Assembly: GCA_036435485.1 (NCBI GenBank) | Contig: CM071600.1 | Span: forward strand, 57,595,546 to 57,659,545 | Reading direction: 5' to 3' | DNA: 64,000 nucleotides | Origin: Saposhnikovia divaricata | Taxonomy: Eukaryota > Streptophyta > Magnoliopsida > Apiales > Apiaceae | Shown here: positions 10,192 through 21,706 of the stretch, one piece after another | Layout of the letters: the number at the start of each line of letters is the position of its first letter | Position numbering within the stretch: the stretch's first letter is position 1 | Program-made: the position numbers and the translations under genes | The notes under the pieces: model-generated | Told to the model about the DNA's origin: nothing | Database searches by the model: none | What the model saw: only the letters and a program-made list of their open reading frames with translations

Positions 10192-10957
10192 GAAAAATTG
10201 CCCAAAATATCCATTTTTTTTACTACCCACTTACCAAAATACCCACTTTTCAGAACAACGCCCAAAATACCATGGGATACGCCTTTGGGAGAGGCGTATC
10301 CCAAGTACTGTAGCAGTCTGCTATCTCTCCTATCGCCGACGACGTACAATCGTCGATTTGGGTAGAAAAATCCGGCAATCAAACTGAGTTAATAGTGGTA
10401 TAGGATTGTAGATCGTCTAGAGACGATTCTAATGGGATATAAAACATCAACGAAAAGTTAACGGAACTGGATGAACGGAGGAGAAGTGTGTTCGGCGGAA
10501 AATCGAGGGATAGGTTCGAATTGGGGTTTACAATTCGGCATTAGAAATGATAAACGAATGATATATGGTTGTAGAGGATGAAAAGGCGATTCCATTGATG
10601 TATAGAACGTAACGGGAAAGTGACTGATGGTGTTGAACGAGCATCGCCGGAAATTCGCTAGAAATCGCACAAAATCGGTAGCTCGTGATTTTTTGAGAAA
10701 AGTGATGATGACGTCAGATGACGTCATCACGCATGTCACATATGCGTTACACATGATACGCCGTACAGATATGCGTATCCCAGCATCATGCTACTTTGTG
10801 GTGGGCGTATCCCACTAATTGCTCCTCTGTCATGGGCGTATCCAATGAATTACTCTTCTGTCATAGACGTATCCCATGGATATTTTGGGCACGCGGTACG
10901 GAATCTGGGCATTTTGGTTATGAAACAACAAAAAATGGGTATTTAGCGCACTCATCC
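10192..10957. mobile_element. MULE-type non-autonomous element B with 9-bp TSD
   Basis: It is flanked by TTGAGATTA at 10183-10191 and 10958-10966, an exact 9-bp direct repeat as made by Mutator-type transposases. The arms are imperfect inverted repeats of about 85 bp that align through CCCAAAATAYCCATTTTTT and CCCAAAATAYCCATGGGATACG. The left arm ends in a strong hairpin at 10274-10302 (11-bp stem GGGATACGCCT, 7-nt loop). The right arm has further GGCGTATCC copies near 10770, 10803, 10842 and 10868. The middle (10440-10730) is less AT-rich and reads weakly as coding on the minus strand, possibly a captured gene fragment. No transposase. Confidence 0.7.
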
Positions 10958-11282
10958 TTGAGATTATTCTATTAAATGATTTTAATTTAATGTAACAAAA
11001 TAGTTCACCAATTTATAAGTAAATTTATACAAACACTCATATAACTCATAAATAATTTTTTTTTTTTTTTTGACAATCACCCATCTTCCTCCGTGTCTGC
11101 ATATAATCTACTCCATTAGTTCATATTTCGAGTAGAACAATGTATGATTTATATTCTAGCACTGTATCCTATGATCCTGCTGTTTTCAAAACATATGTTC
11201 TTGCCGGAAACAAATAGAGTTTCATTGAGAAATTCTCGATGCTGGAAATTAATAGAGTTTCGTCGAGAAATTCTCCATGATA

Positions 11283-11490
11283 TTAAGGGCCTGTTTGGCT
11301 GGACTTACTTATTTTCGGGTAAAAATTTCATATTTTGATAAACTTTTTTTATACAAGTATTTAATGTATGTTTGAGATTCTATAAGTTGCAAAAAAAGTT
11401 AACTTTTTTTAGAAAAAGCTAGGAATCTCTAACTTTGTCTTAAAATAAATCAACTTATTTTGGAAAAAAGTTCTCCCAAACACCTCACTC
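11283..11490. mobile_element. hAT-like MITE, reverse-oriented relative of 8866-9130
   Basis: It starts GGGCCTGTTTGGCTGG and ends CCCAAACACCTC. Its reverse complement aligns along its length with 8866-9130 (shared AATCTCAAACATACATTAAA block and AAAATTTTTACCCGAAAATA block). No coding capacity. Confidence 0.6.
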
Positions 11491-11794
11491 TGAATGGAGA
11501 ACTAGATTTTACCACCAGACGGGGAAAGAGTTTACAAAGATGTATCTTAAAGATTTTACTCTTATTTGTCCTCTACTTGCAATCTACATATAAAATATTC
11601 CACACTTCCATCAATAAACATCTCGCCACTCGCCAGTTACATCTGATCAACCCATACTTTTGTCATATCACAAAATAGTAAATATTCTCCGACTCCCATT
11701 TTATATATCCAATTAATCCTATACTTGTCAATTTACCACTGTAATGTTACAGTTTGGCGCGCTCTGAAAAACAACTAATTAGGGTTTACTCTGA

Positions 11795-12126
11795 TGTTGT
11801 GTTTGGTTGAGGTAAATGAAATGGAATGGGTGAAATTAAAGGAAATTAGTCAAGATTAGAAAGAAGATTTGGAAAAAATTGGGATAGTACAAATTCGTTA
11901 TGACAAGAATTGTGAAGAAAATGAGGTGTTAATAAATGGAGCATTCCTTCACAAAATGAAATACTTGAATTATAATATCAATTGTTAGGAATGGAATGGA
12001 GGAAAGAATGAAAATTTTGAATTTCTACTCATTTTATAGTTGAAATCTCATTCCATTCCAATTTCAATCATCGTTGAAATCTCATTCCATTCCTTCAAAT
12101 TTCAATCATCCCAACCAAACACAACA
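11795..12126. mobile_element. MITE with 15-bp perfect terminal inverted repeats
   Basis: TGTTGTGTTTGGTTG (11795-11809) is the exact inverse of CAACCAAACACAACA (12112-12126). The interior repeats GGAATGGAATGG and GAAATCTCATTCCATTCC blocks. 332 bp, non-coding. No clear TSD by eye; the termini suggest a hAT origin. Confidence 0.65.
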
Positions 12127-12860
12127 ATGAAGGTGCCTACGTGCTTCAAATTTTCAGAACTTGTACATACATCAAGGTTAAGCTAACATGGGCAGAGCTC
12201 ACAAGGCCAACAAATATTTGCTATTTCATATATATCTGGTCTACCAAAGCCTGTACAACAGTATCCTCTTCCCATCCCGAAAAGATAACAAGCAAAAAAT
12301 TTAATACAAAAAAAAAAAAAAAAATCACCCCATAAGAGTTGATATAAGCTCTCAAAAAAAGTATCATATTCACATGTATCCAAGACTGTACAGGTATTGT
12401 TTTAGCTATTTTCTTCATCATATCAGATAAAAGTAACCAGGGTAACGAATAAAAGCTGAAGGCAACCAGGCTCAAAGGAACGCTATACAAGCATACATGC
12501 ACATTACTAGATAGATAGGCAGTACAACCGTCTCAATATGAAAAACCTGCAGCTTTATAAGAAATGAAACTAGAGATAGGAATTCGTTATTTATATACCA
12601 AAAATGCCTTGATACTGAAACTGGTTGGTTGAGAATTTGGCCTGGGTTAAGGCACAGCTGCTACCAATCTGTCATCTTAAACCGCTCATCTTTCAAACTC
12701 ATAATTGAACCTAACGGCACGACAAAAGATGCAAAGCGATCATTGATTAGCAGAACTCCAAAGCGACTCTACATATTTAGATGAACTCCTTTGGCCATGA
12801 TAGCAAGCTAAAGAGGGCAGCTACTTTTATTAATATAACCTCTCATTTCAAAAAAATTCA
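12127..12860 (-). other. Probable 3' UTR and downstream flank of the EPL-like gene
   Basis: No protein frame is recognised. Read on the minus strand it follows directly from the TGA at 12861-12863 and has UTR-like composition. The poly(A) tract at 12308-12326 (plus strand) is a simple A-run, not necessarily a gene feature. Confidence 0.4.
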
Positions 12861-13429
12861 TCAATTGCTTGGGCCACAGGAGGCTTTGACTGCATCCGCA
12901 GCCATAATAGCCGACATAGCCACCTGCATAGCAAAATCTGCTCTAGAAAGCAATTCATGTGCTTTGTTCCTCTTTAACATTGCAATAATAGACGCTCGCT
13001 TTGCTGCACCTGATGCTTTCCGCACCCCAAACTCATCAAGATCTTGCACACCTAACTCCATAATCTCATGCCTTGGAAACAAGTCTGCTTGGTTATGCTT
13101 CTGACTTGGCCAGTCAGGTAGATACATATTCTGCTGCTGCACACCATTTCTCTTCCCTGCTGTCCTCTGGTTGTATGAAGGCCGCACATGTAAATTACCA
13201 AGGGGCATCAACACTCCAATCTTTTTAGACTTGTGCTTGCAAGGCTTGGGATAATAATCGAAGTCAGATGCATCATTGTTCAATGAAACATGTTCAGGAC
13301 TACCAGCATCACTTGGCAAGTAATTTTTTGTTGAAGTCTGAAGCATCGAAAAATTATCTGAATTTTCAGGACTAATGTCAAGATATCTATCCTTCTCATC
13401 TCCGACTTCAAATGAGTTAAATCTTCTTC
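12861..13429 (-). CDS. EPL-like gene, exon 4
   Basis: It starts after the acceptor ACAG (13431-13430), reads RRFNSFEVGDEKD and runs to TGA at 12863-12861. The C-terminal helix-rich part (KASGAAKRASIIAMLKRN... and AMSAIMAADAVKAS) is Ala/Lys-rich and typical of plant EPL-like C-termini. Confidence 0.87.
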
Positions 13430-16400
13430 CTGTACGTGCAAAAGGATATAAACAAACGTTATACACAGCATCCACGATGCTAACATGACCAATTATAAAA
13501 AATCAATAGATAAGCATATAGAATAACTTTACCAGGAGTACGGACACGATCTTGATATCCTACAACACCATGGCCAGAAACACGATATTTCTTTTGTGAT
13601 CTATGCTTCGAACACTTATTAGGCACTTCTAGACCACGTGGCTTTAGGCAGAAAGCAAACATGATTGGTTTCTCCAAAGGTGGTGCTTTCCTCTTGCCTC
13701 CAATAGTGTTCCTTTTGGACATTATCTGATTCCACTCTTGTACTTTCTGTTGGTACCTTTCCCATGATGGAGGCTGATAAAGCATGAAAGCTTCAGTGAA
13801 ATTTGCTAAAGAACAATCTCACTCAATGTATGAATAGAAAGAGAGATAACACTATTTGCTAGTAACTATAAAGACAAAGCATGATTTCATATTAAAAAGA
13901 TATGCACATTTTTTAAAACTATATACAACTAATAGTCACTTGACAGTAACCTAATATGCACATATTTTTTTAACCTTTCTGTCACGAGACCTGAGACAGT
14001 ACCGGCACAAAGGTTGAGGAGGGATTGGCGGTTCAGACTCGAGAGCCTCCAAGAAACAATAACAATAACACGTTATATATCTCATTCTCTGATAATAAAG
14101 GATTGTAACTACTTTAATCGAATACCTAAAAATTGAGTTTTCTTATAACATTCTAGTTAAACACAAATTTACTCGTACTTGGTATCTACTTTTTAACAAT
14201 AATGAAATAGCTTAGCAAAAATAATGAATTAAGAAGACACAAAGAAAGAAATTGTTAAGAACCAGTCCATCTAAAACCTTAAGCTGTTAGAAGAAGGTCC
14301 CAACCGGATCGGGCATTAATTTGCCTTCATGTCCAGAATAAATATTGAGAATATTGGGGGTCGTAGAGAGTCGAACCTGGGACCTCTGCGTGCGATACCA
14401 TGTTAAGTAACCAACTCATCTAAAACCTTAAGGTGTTAGAAGAAGGTCCCAACCGGATCTTATATTATATTCTAACAGAAACCATGTATAACTCCACAAC
14501 AATATAAACTTTATATATGCCTCATTAGAAACTTAGTTAAATTACTAACAAGCTACATGCCTAATACAAATAAAGTGCCAAATCAATTACTATCTAGATC
14601 CCTGAATATTATGTTGTATAAATATTTAATGAAATTATAAAATCAAAACCCATGGCATATTTCATTGTACAATAACCATTCCTGGACTTCAAGATTATCT
14701 GCTTCTTTGTACATTAAATTGGATTCTCAGGATAAGGGAATCATGAAGTAGTACAATACTGTCTGCAACAAATTTCTAGAGTAAGACTAGCAAGTGCAAC
14801 CCTCGTACAATAATCTTTTTCATGTTCAAATTAAATATTGAAAACTTGACAACAAATTGCATATAGCCACTTACTCCAAAAGCACACTTGAAAACAAAAA
14901 TATTTTGGGAGAACTAAAAAGAAATACTTATGGGAGTCTTGACAAAAATACTTACGCAGCATCAAATTCTCATCCAAGTTTCTTCCCAATTATTAACATT
15001 TCTCTTGTAATCTTACGTCTCAGAGGAACTTCCGGAAAAAGAAGTGTAAAACATTTTTGAAGAACCAAAAAACAGTAACAGTAAAAATAATAAATTCGTA
15101 AGAAGCTACACTCAAAATTTTTGATCGCGCAGTATGGAACAGACTATCAGCTACAATGTTTCCTAGATTTATTTATTTAAATATCAAAATACACATCTTA
15201 GACAGGAGATCATGTGTTACCTGACATGTATTTTAATACTAAATTTGAAGCATGAATGAAAAGGTAACAAACTGAGGTACCTGCAGGTGCCTTATCAATG
15301 GCATCCCAAGTCTCTTCCTCTTGTTCTGCCAATATTGATAAATTGCACGGATCATTTCAGTTGGCACAACCCCAACCATGACCTTTTCTATTTCATCAAC
15401 AGTAAACTGATCACATTGTTGAGCATATGCAAACTTCTCCAGCATGTCCATAGTTTTTTCAAAAGTTTCTTCGGTAATCACTACGTTACTGTCCTGAGTC
15501 TGGAAAGATTTTTTATTTCTCAAAATCCACAACTCGTCTTCACTATCCATGTCATAGAAGTTCTTCAAAGGATTCATAGCCATGTCGATATCAGTCTCAA
15601 TCTGCCGAATGTACCTGGAAGAACTTCGAGTGAATAAATGATCTGTTGTATCATCTTCAAATTCCTCCACTAAACGGACACCAGGAATAGGGATGTTTTT
15701 CACTGAAGAGACTCGAATGTTCCGATTGTAACACTCCGAATGCATTTCCTTAAAGAGCATCCATTGACTCCTGTCTGGGAATTCCAGTGCCCAATCCTTT
15801 CCTCCTTTCCACATCATGGCATGTGTGTGGCGATTTGTTGACCCAGGTAAAAAAATATGATCTACCTTATGTGAATACTTTGTACTACCATAAAACTTGA
15901 CAGCAAGTCTCCACTCATTACGATAAGCTAGTTCCAGAACAACCCGTACCCCAGGTTCCCTCCAACCTCGATCCCCTTGAGTTATTAGCACATTTGCATC
16001 ACATGCTAATAACTCCAGATTTCTTAGAGAACCTTTAAAACCATTTGGCATCCTTTTTTCACTGGTTTGCCGAATTCGTCTAAAAGGATGGCAATTCGGA
16101 TTAATAGGTTTGTGTTGTGAACTAAATTCGGAATCTCCAAATGGTAAGGCATAATGGACCTGAGTTCGTGCTTTCCTGCGTCCATTACTAGAGACACTGT
16201 TAATATCATTTGTTCTTCCACCACGCAAAACAGGAGAGCTTTCCTCAAGAGGCAAAGAACTTAGGTTTCTTTTCTTGCTGGTCCACAAACTTCTAGGACC
16301 AGAAGTGTCAGGGCTAAAGACAATTCCATCGCTAATATTAGAAGTACCTCTTTGAACACCAGGCCCTTCACCATCAGTATTGCTCTTGACTAGGTCAATT

Positions 16401-19373
16401 GCTGGGTTTTCAATGCTCACGCTACATAAACGAGGATAGTTGCTGTCACCAGAAATCACTGGGGAGGCCTGATTAAAGGAAGTTAGCATTTTTGTTTTTG
16501 TGAAAATTCCCTCTGATTCCATATTGTAACACTCCGAATTCTGGGATTCCCCAATAACATCAGTCTCCGTTCTTCCAGAATTGTGATTTTTAAAATGGAG
16601 AGATGATATCATTCTATCACAGTTCACGCCAGCAGTAAAAGGATTAGTTCCCAGCTGCGGTTTGGAACACGGGATACATCCAAAACACAGGTCGTGTGAC
16701 AAAGAAGTTCCTGAAGTACTTTTAGGAGCTACTCCCACAGAGCATTGCTCAGCAACCTGATCAAAGGTTGTTGACTTGTCAGTGTTTCTTTGATGTTCCA
16801 GAGAACAAGCAGGATGACACTCCCTAAGGAGGACCGAAGCTATACTACTTTTCATCAGCAGATTGAGATGAAGGTGATGGAATAAAGGGGGTGCAGTGCT
16901 AAATGAAAGAGAAAATGGTAGCTTTGGTTGCTTTGCATCATTATCAAGTGACTGTCTGACATATATGTTTCCCCCTTTCGAAAGGCCAAACGATACTATA
17001 TTCTTGAACGATTTTGTACCCTGAAAGACAAATATAAAAAATTAAAATCTAGAGCAACACACTATAAAAATTTAAATCATACAAACTTTTCTAGTAAGAA
17101 CATCCACAAAGATATAAAGCATAAATGAAAATTTTAATTTTTAAATATACCTGAAAGGAGGATTCACAGATATCAGAAGTTATGCGCTTGCTTCGACCTT
17201 CAAGCACTTCAATGTTCTCCAAAGTGCATTCGCTCAAAGGAATTTTCTTATTAATTGAACAGCGTTTCTGAAACTTAGTATCAAGGTACAACCAGCGGGA
17301 ATGATCTAATTTGGAGAAGGTGTAGAATGAAAAAACATGTTGCTTTCTAAGATCTTGAATACAGGAGAGCTTAAATCTTATTGTAGTTACTGGAATCCGC
17401 CAGTCAATAGACTCCCTTAGTTGATTTGGTTCACAAAATACAGAGAGAACAAGGGAAACAAATGCAAGTGCCTGCTTCAGGCAGCCTTCAATTACGCAAA
17501 ACCTTAAACCAACTTCATTGTCAACAAAAAGCATCTCCAAACGAACATTAGGCCATGTAGGCACAATTGAACCAGATTCCCGCAGCAAAAGATAATGGAG
17601 AAAGCAGAAAGTCTCATAACCAATTATTGAAAAATCCAGGGGAGGACAGACTGGTAAACTTAATAGAGTAATAAATTCTTTGAATGGTACAAATTTCGGG
17701 TTCAGCTTCAGCAAGCCATCACTACCTACTGACCACATCAGCCTGCCTGGGGCCAAGCCATGAGAACAAACATTTTTCTTATCCAAAATTCGGAAGTTAT
17801 TAGAAACAGATATCAAAATTCTCTGTCCATTTCTATCAACAGGTATGCAAGAGGATGAGAAATTGGATGACAAAGTCGTATTCTTGCGGAACCGCCGCCT
17901 GAAATAAACAATCGGTGACCCATTCTCTTTTATACTTGTAAATTGATCCAGCATTGATTCTGTACCATTTGCCTCATCAGCTAACCTATCTGCAGATTTA
18001 TTATAACATACTTCATGTGTTTGCTTTTCCGCCAAACATATATTAGTATTCCTATGTGCATCTCTGATATTTCTAGAAGATTGTGGCAAGTCATTGGGAA
18101 ATATATGTGATGTTTTCTGTTTTTTCAGTCCAGAAGAAGATTTGGATCGACTAGAGGAACGAGCCAGCCATGAAATAATAGGCTCCGAGTCCACATGAAT
18201 TTCAGAGTTGGTTTCTACTTCATTGATCTTTAAATCTTTGTCAATTAGTTTATCATCAGCACCAGAGTGTAGTGGCTTTCCCACATCTGTAAGTTCGCTA
18301 CGCAAAAGTAAGAGCATGAACCGCTCATTTTGAAGACAAATCCATTCTTTATCCCTGTCATCATAATTCACATGATGAAGCTTTTTCTCTTCATCATAAT
18401 CATTGACAAGCCCGTTATACCACCTCTCATCCAAAGGCCAAAACACCTTGATCCTTTTCTTCAGAAACCATCGAGCATCCTTCTCCCTATACACAATTTC
18501 ATAAAAATGGCGTCGCTTTCGAGGACATCCCTTCCCTTTGTAGTCATACCGAGGTCTCAGTATCCTGCTATAACTATCAGCAGAAGGGCATTCAGAACCA
18601 CCTTGCAAGTTCCCTGTGTGAATGCCACTCTCTCCACCAGAATGACTCGATACAGTTTTGCCTTTGGAAAAAGTAGTGCACCGAGGATCAAATCGAGATG
18701 AAAGCATCCGCGCTGCATTTTGTTCAAGGTTTTCCTCGTCACCCTGGGAATATTCATTCATGCATCTACCCTGATCGACTGCAGGCTTAGCCTTTTCTTC
18801 ATCCTCTACACTACCTGATTCCAAACCCTTCCTTTTCTTCCCTTTGCTCCTTCCTTTTCTAGAAGATCCATCACCACCATTCACTTTACCACACTTCTTC
18901 CCACTCCGAGATAAACTTTTTCTATTACTCGTACCATTCTTAAAATCAGAGTTCAACTCAGCAATCCGATCAACCGAGCTAGACGATCCCGATAATTCCT
19001 TCTTTACACCATTCTTAATCCCACTAGATCCTCGCCGCTTTCTTCCAACCCGAACATCCTTCCCGTCACCATCCATACTAAGCGAAAACCCAGATCCACA
19101 ACTTCCATTCAACTCCTGACCTAATTCCACACACGGGCCATAAGAATCCACCAAACTAGACATACACCCATCACCGAAACCCTTCCTACTCCTCTTCACG
19201 TCGGGCTCAATCTCACTCCTACCAACATCTCCTCCACTCTTCCTCTTCTTAATATCATCATCCCCCGACACACTCTTACCCTTTCGACTCCCCCGACACA
19301 CTCTCCGATCATCAACACACCTATCTTCATTCGAAACCCCAACAACACTTTCCTTCACTACACTATCTTCCAT
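12861..19373 (-). CDS. Enhancer of Polycomb-like chromatin protein, four coding exons
   Basis: Coding exons are 19373-17151, 17020-15281, 13773-13533 and 13429-12861, which join in frame (phases 0, 0 and 1) to about 1,590 aa. All three introns are GT-AG. EPL-domain proteins are subunits or relatives of subunits of NuA4-type histone acetyltransferase complexes in the nucleus. The plant members of this length with a basic, Ser-rich N-terminus form a separate group (Arabidopsis At4g32620 type). The start is the ATG at 19373-19371 (MEDSVVKES); the codon four triplets upstream is TTG. The first 290 residues are rich in Lys, Ser and Gly with several nuclear-localisation-like KKRK/RKRR clusters. The long third intron (15280-13774) contains a SINE-like repeat. 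The reading frame is intact throughout, unlike most of its surroundings. Confidence 0.87.
13533..13773 (-). CDS. EPL-like gene, exon 3
   Basis: It opens PPSWERYQQKVQEW, directly continuing the conserved H-L-Q-P-P-x-W-E-R-Y motif across the splice junction, which fixes the acceptor at 13775-13774. It ends after ...RTPG in phase 1 at the donor CTG|GTAAAG (13532-13531). Confidence 0.87.
14261..14459 (-). repeat. tRNA-related SINE-like repeat flanked by 49-bp direct repeats, in intron 3
   Basis: CTAAAACCTTAAGSTGTTAG and the following AAGAAGGTCCCAACCGGATC occur at 14271-14310 and again at 14421-14459. On the minus strand the segment between holds CATGGTATCGCACGC and a tRNA-type B box, AGGTTCGACTC (about 14370-14382). 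It is intronic and non-coding. It may be a SINE or a retrotransposon PBS-derived repeat. Confidence 0.5.
15281..17020 (-). CDS. EPL-like gene, exon 2 (EPL core)
   Basis: 580 codons after the acceptor TTTCAG (17022-17021). The C-terminal third has the enhancer-of-polycomb signature: N-x-Y-D-M-D-S-E-D-E, then EETFEKTMDMLEKFAY and the helix ending YWQNKRKRLGMPLIRHLQ. The donor is CAG|GTACCT at 15280-15279. Confidence 0.88.
17151..19373 (-). CDS. EPL-like gene, exon 1
   Basis: 741 codons. Around residues 290-355 is the most conserved block: FYEIVYREKDARWFLKKR followed by V-F-W-P-L-D-E-R-W-Y-N-G-L-V and H-H-V-N-Y-D-D-R-D-K-E-W-I. This is a Tudor-like fold found in this protein group and in ATX/PWWP-type chromatin proteins. 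The exon ends ...SSFQ at the donor CAG|GTATAT (17150-17149). Confidence 0.87.
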
Positions 19374-19385
19374 TACAACCCCCAA

Positions 19386-19740
19386 ATTTTAACCCTCAAC
19401 ACAAAAACCCCAAATTTTCATACCCCATCACACACATAAAAACACCACAATCAGATCTGTAGCAATTACATAAAACACATATCATCACAAAAAACATCTA
19501 GATACAACTATATATGTATGTATATGCATATACAATCAAAATTGAGCTCATTTCCAATACAGATTCGATCATATATGAAATTGAATACAGTAAAAACAAT
19601 GAAAGGGGAGTCAATTAAAGAGATATGTACCTGAGAAATCGATGAAATCTGGCCCAATTTGATTTGGTTGTGGAGAGTATATGAGAAGATACTTCAATTT
19701 GAAACCCTAATTTCACTTGCTTTCTCATTTCTCATTTTTT
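19386..19740 (-). other. Probable 5' UTR with a leader intron, EPL-like gene
   Basis: On the minus strand TTTCTCAG|GTACAT near 19632 is a good donor, and TTTTTGTGTTGAG near 19400 a possible acceptor just upstream of the ATG. This suggests a short leader exon (about 19632-19740) and a leader intron of about 230 bp. Inferred only. Confidence 0.4.
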
Positions 19741-20318
19741 TACATTTACCACACATTTTATTTCTATATTTGCATTCTATATATTTTTCTAATGAAGATT
19801 TTGTGACACCTGTCCAATTTTCCTGATATATATATGTTATTTTCCTTTCATTTCTTAGTTTTGCTAGTAATTTTTTTCCAAATTATTATTTCAAAAGAAT
19901 TTAATCTATTATTAACATTATTACAAAAAAATCTTGTAAAAAATATCTACAAATACATCTTTTAATGTACGATTATAATAAATATTTATTAAATAAATAG
20001 AAATTTATTTTCATTTTCTAAATAGAAAAAATACAAAAAACATCCAGGTCCTGGTGAACCAGTTAAATATAGTACTAGTATTTGTTTAGTAGTATCTGTC
20101 AGTCTGCTATCATATGACAAAGCAGTTAGTTGAGTACTTGCACATATTTTGATGTCTAAAAGAAAAATTGAATTAGTGAGGTAGAAGATGAGCAAAGACA
20201 AATAAGCTTGGGAGGATCAGGATCAAATTCTTTCCCTTTTTTTTTTTTTTTTTTCTCTATTTAACATCTTTACAATTATAATTTTTTGAATATAGCTAGA
20301 GTCGAATCCGGAACAACA
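19741..20318. other. Intergenic, no feature recognised
   Basis: AT-rich promoter-side DNA between the EPL-like gene and a MITE. It includes a poly(T) run at 20238-20254. I see no gene. Confidence 0.4.
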
Positions 20319-20507
20319 AAATGCTAGATATCCCAAATTGGTATCCAAAAAATGCTCCCAAATGATGTGGCATGGATGAGTTGGTTGTATGAAAGATTTT
20401 AATTGGTGAGATTGATATGACCCGTTCCATTATAATTATAACCAATCAGATAATGACATGTATAATTTAGAAAAAAACTGGGATCCAATTCGAGATACCT
20501 ATCATTA
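20319..20507. mobile_element. MITE candidate with ~28-bp imperfect inverted repeats
   Basis: AATGCTAGATATCCC plus AAATTGGTATCC on the left pairs with the inverse of GGGATCCAATT and CGAGATACCTATCATT on the right (about 75% identity). Length is about 190 bp, with no coding potential and no TSD resolved. Confidence 0.45.
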
Positions 20508-20888
20508 TTCATAAATCATTTATTCATTGAAGATAAAATGTAAATACCAAAATTTCTCATTGACTTCCATTAAACTCAAAACCATAGAGTATGCATAGTC
20601 CAGCACAACCGTTTTCTTCAGAAATAAATATATATATATTTCCCACCGGATTGCAGAAAATGTTGTGGTAAATCTAATCCCAGACTAACAAAAACTGCTA
20701 TGAACGTCAGCTCATGCAGACTTTCAGTAGCATGATATATATGACTTTCAAATGGGAGATAACAGTTGGTAATTTAGCTGGTGGGAAGCACACACACACT
20801 CCATTTCCATTTATTTCATTCTACATATATTTGCATGAAGATGCAGAGTGAAATAGTCATCAAGAAAGAAGAGAAAAAACAGAGCACC

Positions 20889-21392
20889 ATGGAGATGACT
20901 AACAAAAGATATGCAAGCCATATTTTGTTAGGAATTGCTATAATAGTATTGGCAACTACAAGTGGTGCAAGAGGAGCAACAGAAAACGAATGTTGGGAGA
21001 TAGAATTCCCACATCAACCACCTATCCATGTTACTATACTTGTTTGAGCAGCTGCCGCCCTTCTTCATCTCCTCCCACCATCAACTACTATTGTCAACTT
21101 GGTTGTGCTGCTGATCTTTGCAACACTCTAACTATTCTTGGTACGACTGCACTTATATATATATAGGATCGTGTTCAAATACAAACTATTTTAACCACCG
21201 AATAACAAATTGTGTGAATAATATTTGCGTTTAGTAAGAAATATTATTTTGCGGATGTCAAAATCTGTATTTATATATTTTAAAATAATCATAAGGATAC
21301 GACATACTACTAACAAATGTGTTTGTACTTGACAGATAATTGGGAACCTAAAACAGTGCATAGGGAGCTGCTCCAGGATTTGCCAGCCATAA
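20889..21392 (+). pseudogene. Cys-rich secreted peptide locus (thionin-like), frames inconsistent
   Basis: From the ATG at 20889 the frame encodes MEMTNKRY followed by a hydrophobic signal-peptide core (HILLGIAIIVLATTSGARG), then stops at 21045. Another frame of the same stretch (about 20999-21139) is strikingly Cys-patterned: PCYYTCLSSC (21026-21055), then YYCQLGC and LCNTL, six Cys in all. A donor TTG|GTACG (21140/21141) and an acceptor GACAG (21335) lead to a second segment whose best frame reads KQCIGSCSRICQP and stops at 21392. The signal frame and the second segment agree with each other, while the middle is shifted, as if two compensating indels flanked it. The pattern resembles plant thionin-like defence peptides. 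It could be a decayed gene, an assembly error, or unusual splicing. Confidence 0.5.
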
Positions 21393-21706
21393 CGATCGTG
21401 GATGTACGCATGCCATCTTTGCTTCTGTCTGGCGGTTGAAATTCTCCTTGCTGTAGAGGAAAATTTGATAGACATGTTTGTCTCTATTTCATATAAATAA
21501 TGATAATGATTAAAGGTAATGCACGACGTCGTTGTTAGAGGACTTCAAGGACCAAAATTTATACTCTATTTTAACGTGAAAAAATTATATTTAATTAGAA
21601 CGCAATAATATCAAAATACCAAAGTATTAAATTTTATTATCACTAAATTCGTTTCGATTTTTTGCAACTACATAAATATACTAAATTTATTTATTTTATT
21701 TTCATT
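21393..21706. other. Intergenic, no feature recognised
   Basis: AT-rich DNA between the Cys-rich locus and the TRIM element. No gene or repeat identified. Confidence 0.4.

Noticed and set aside
10458..10754. 98-codon minus-strand frame in element B
   Set aside because: Could be a captured exon, but nothing recognisable; treated only as a possible captured fragment.
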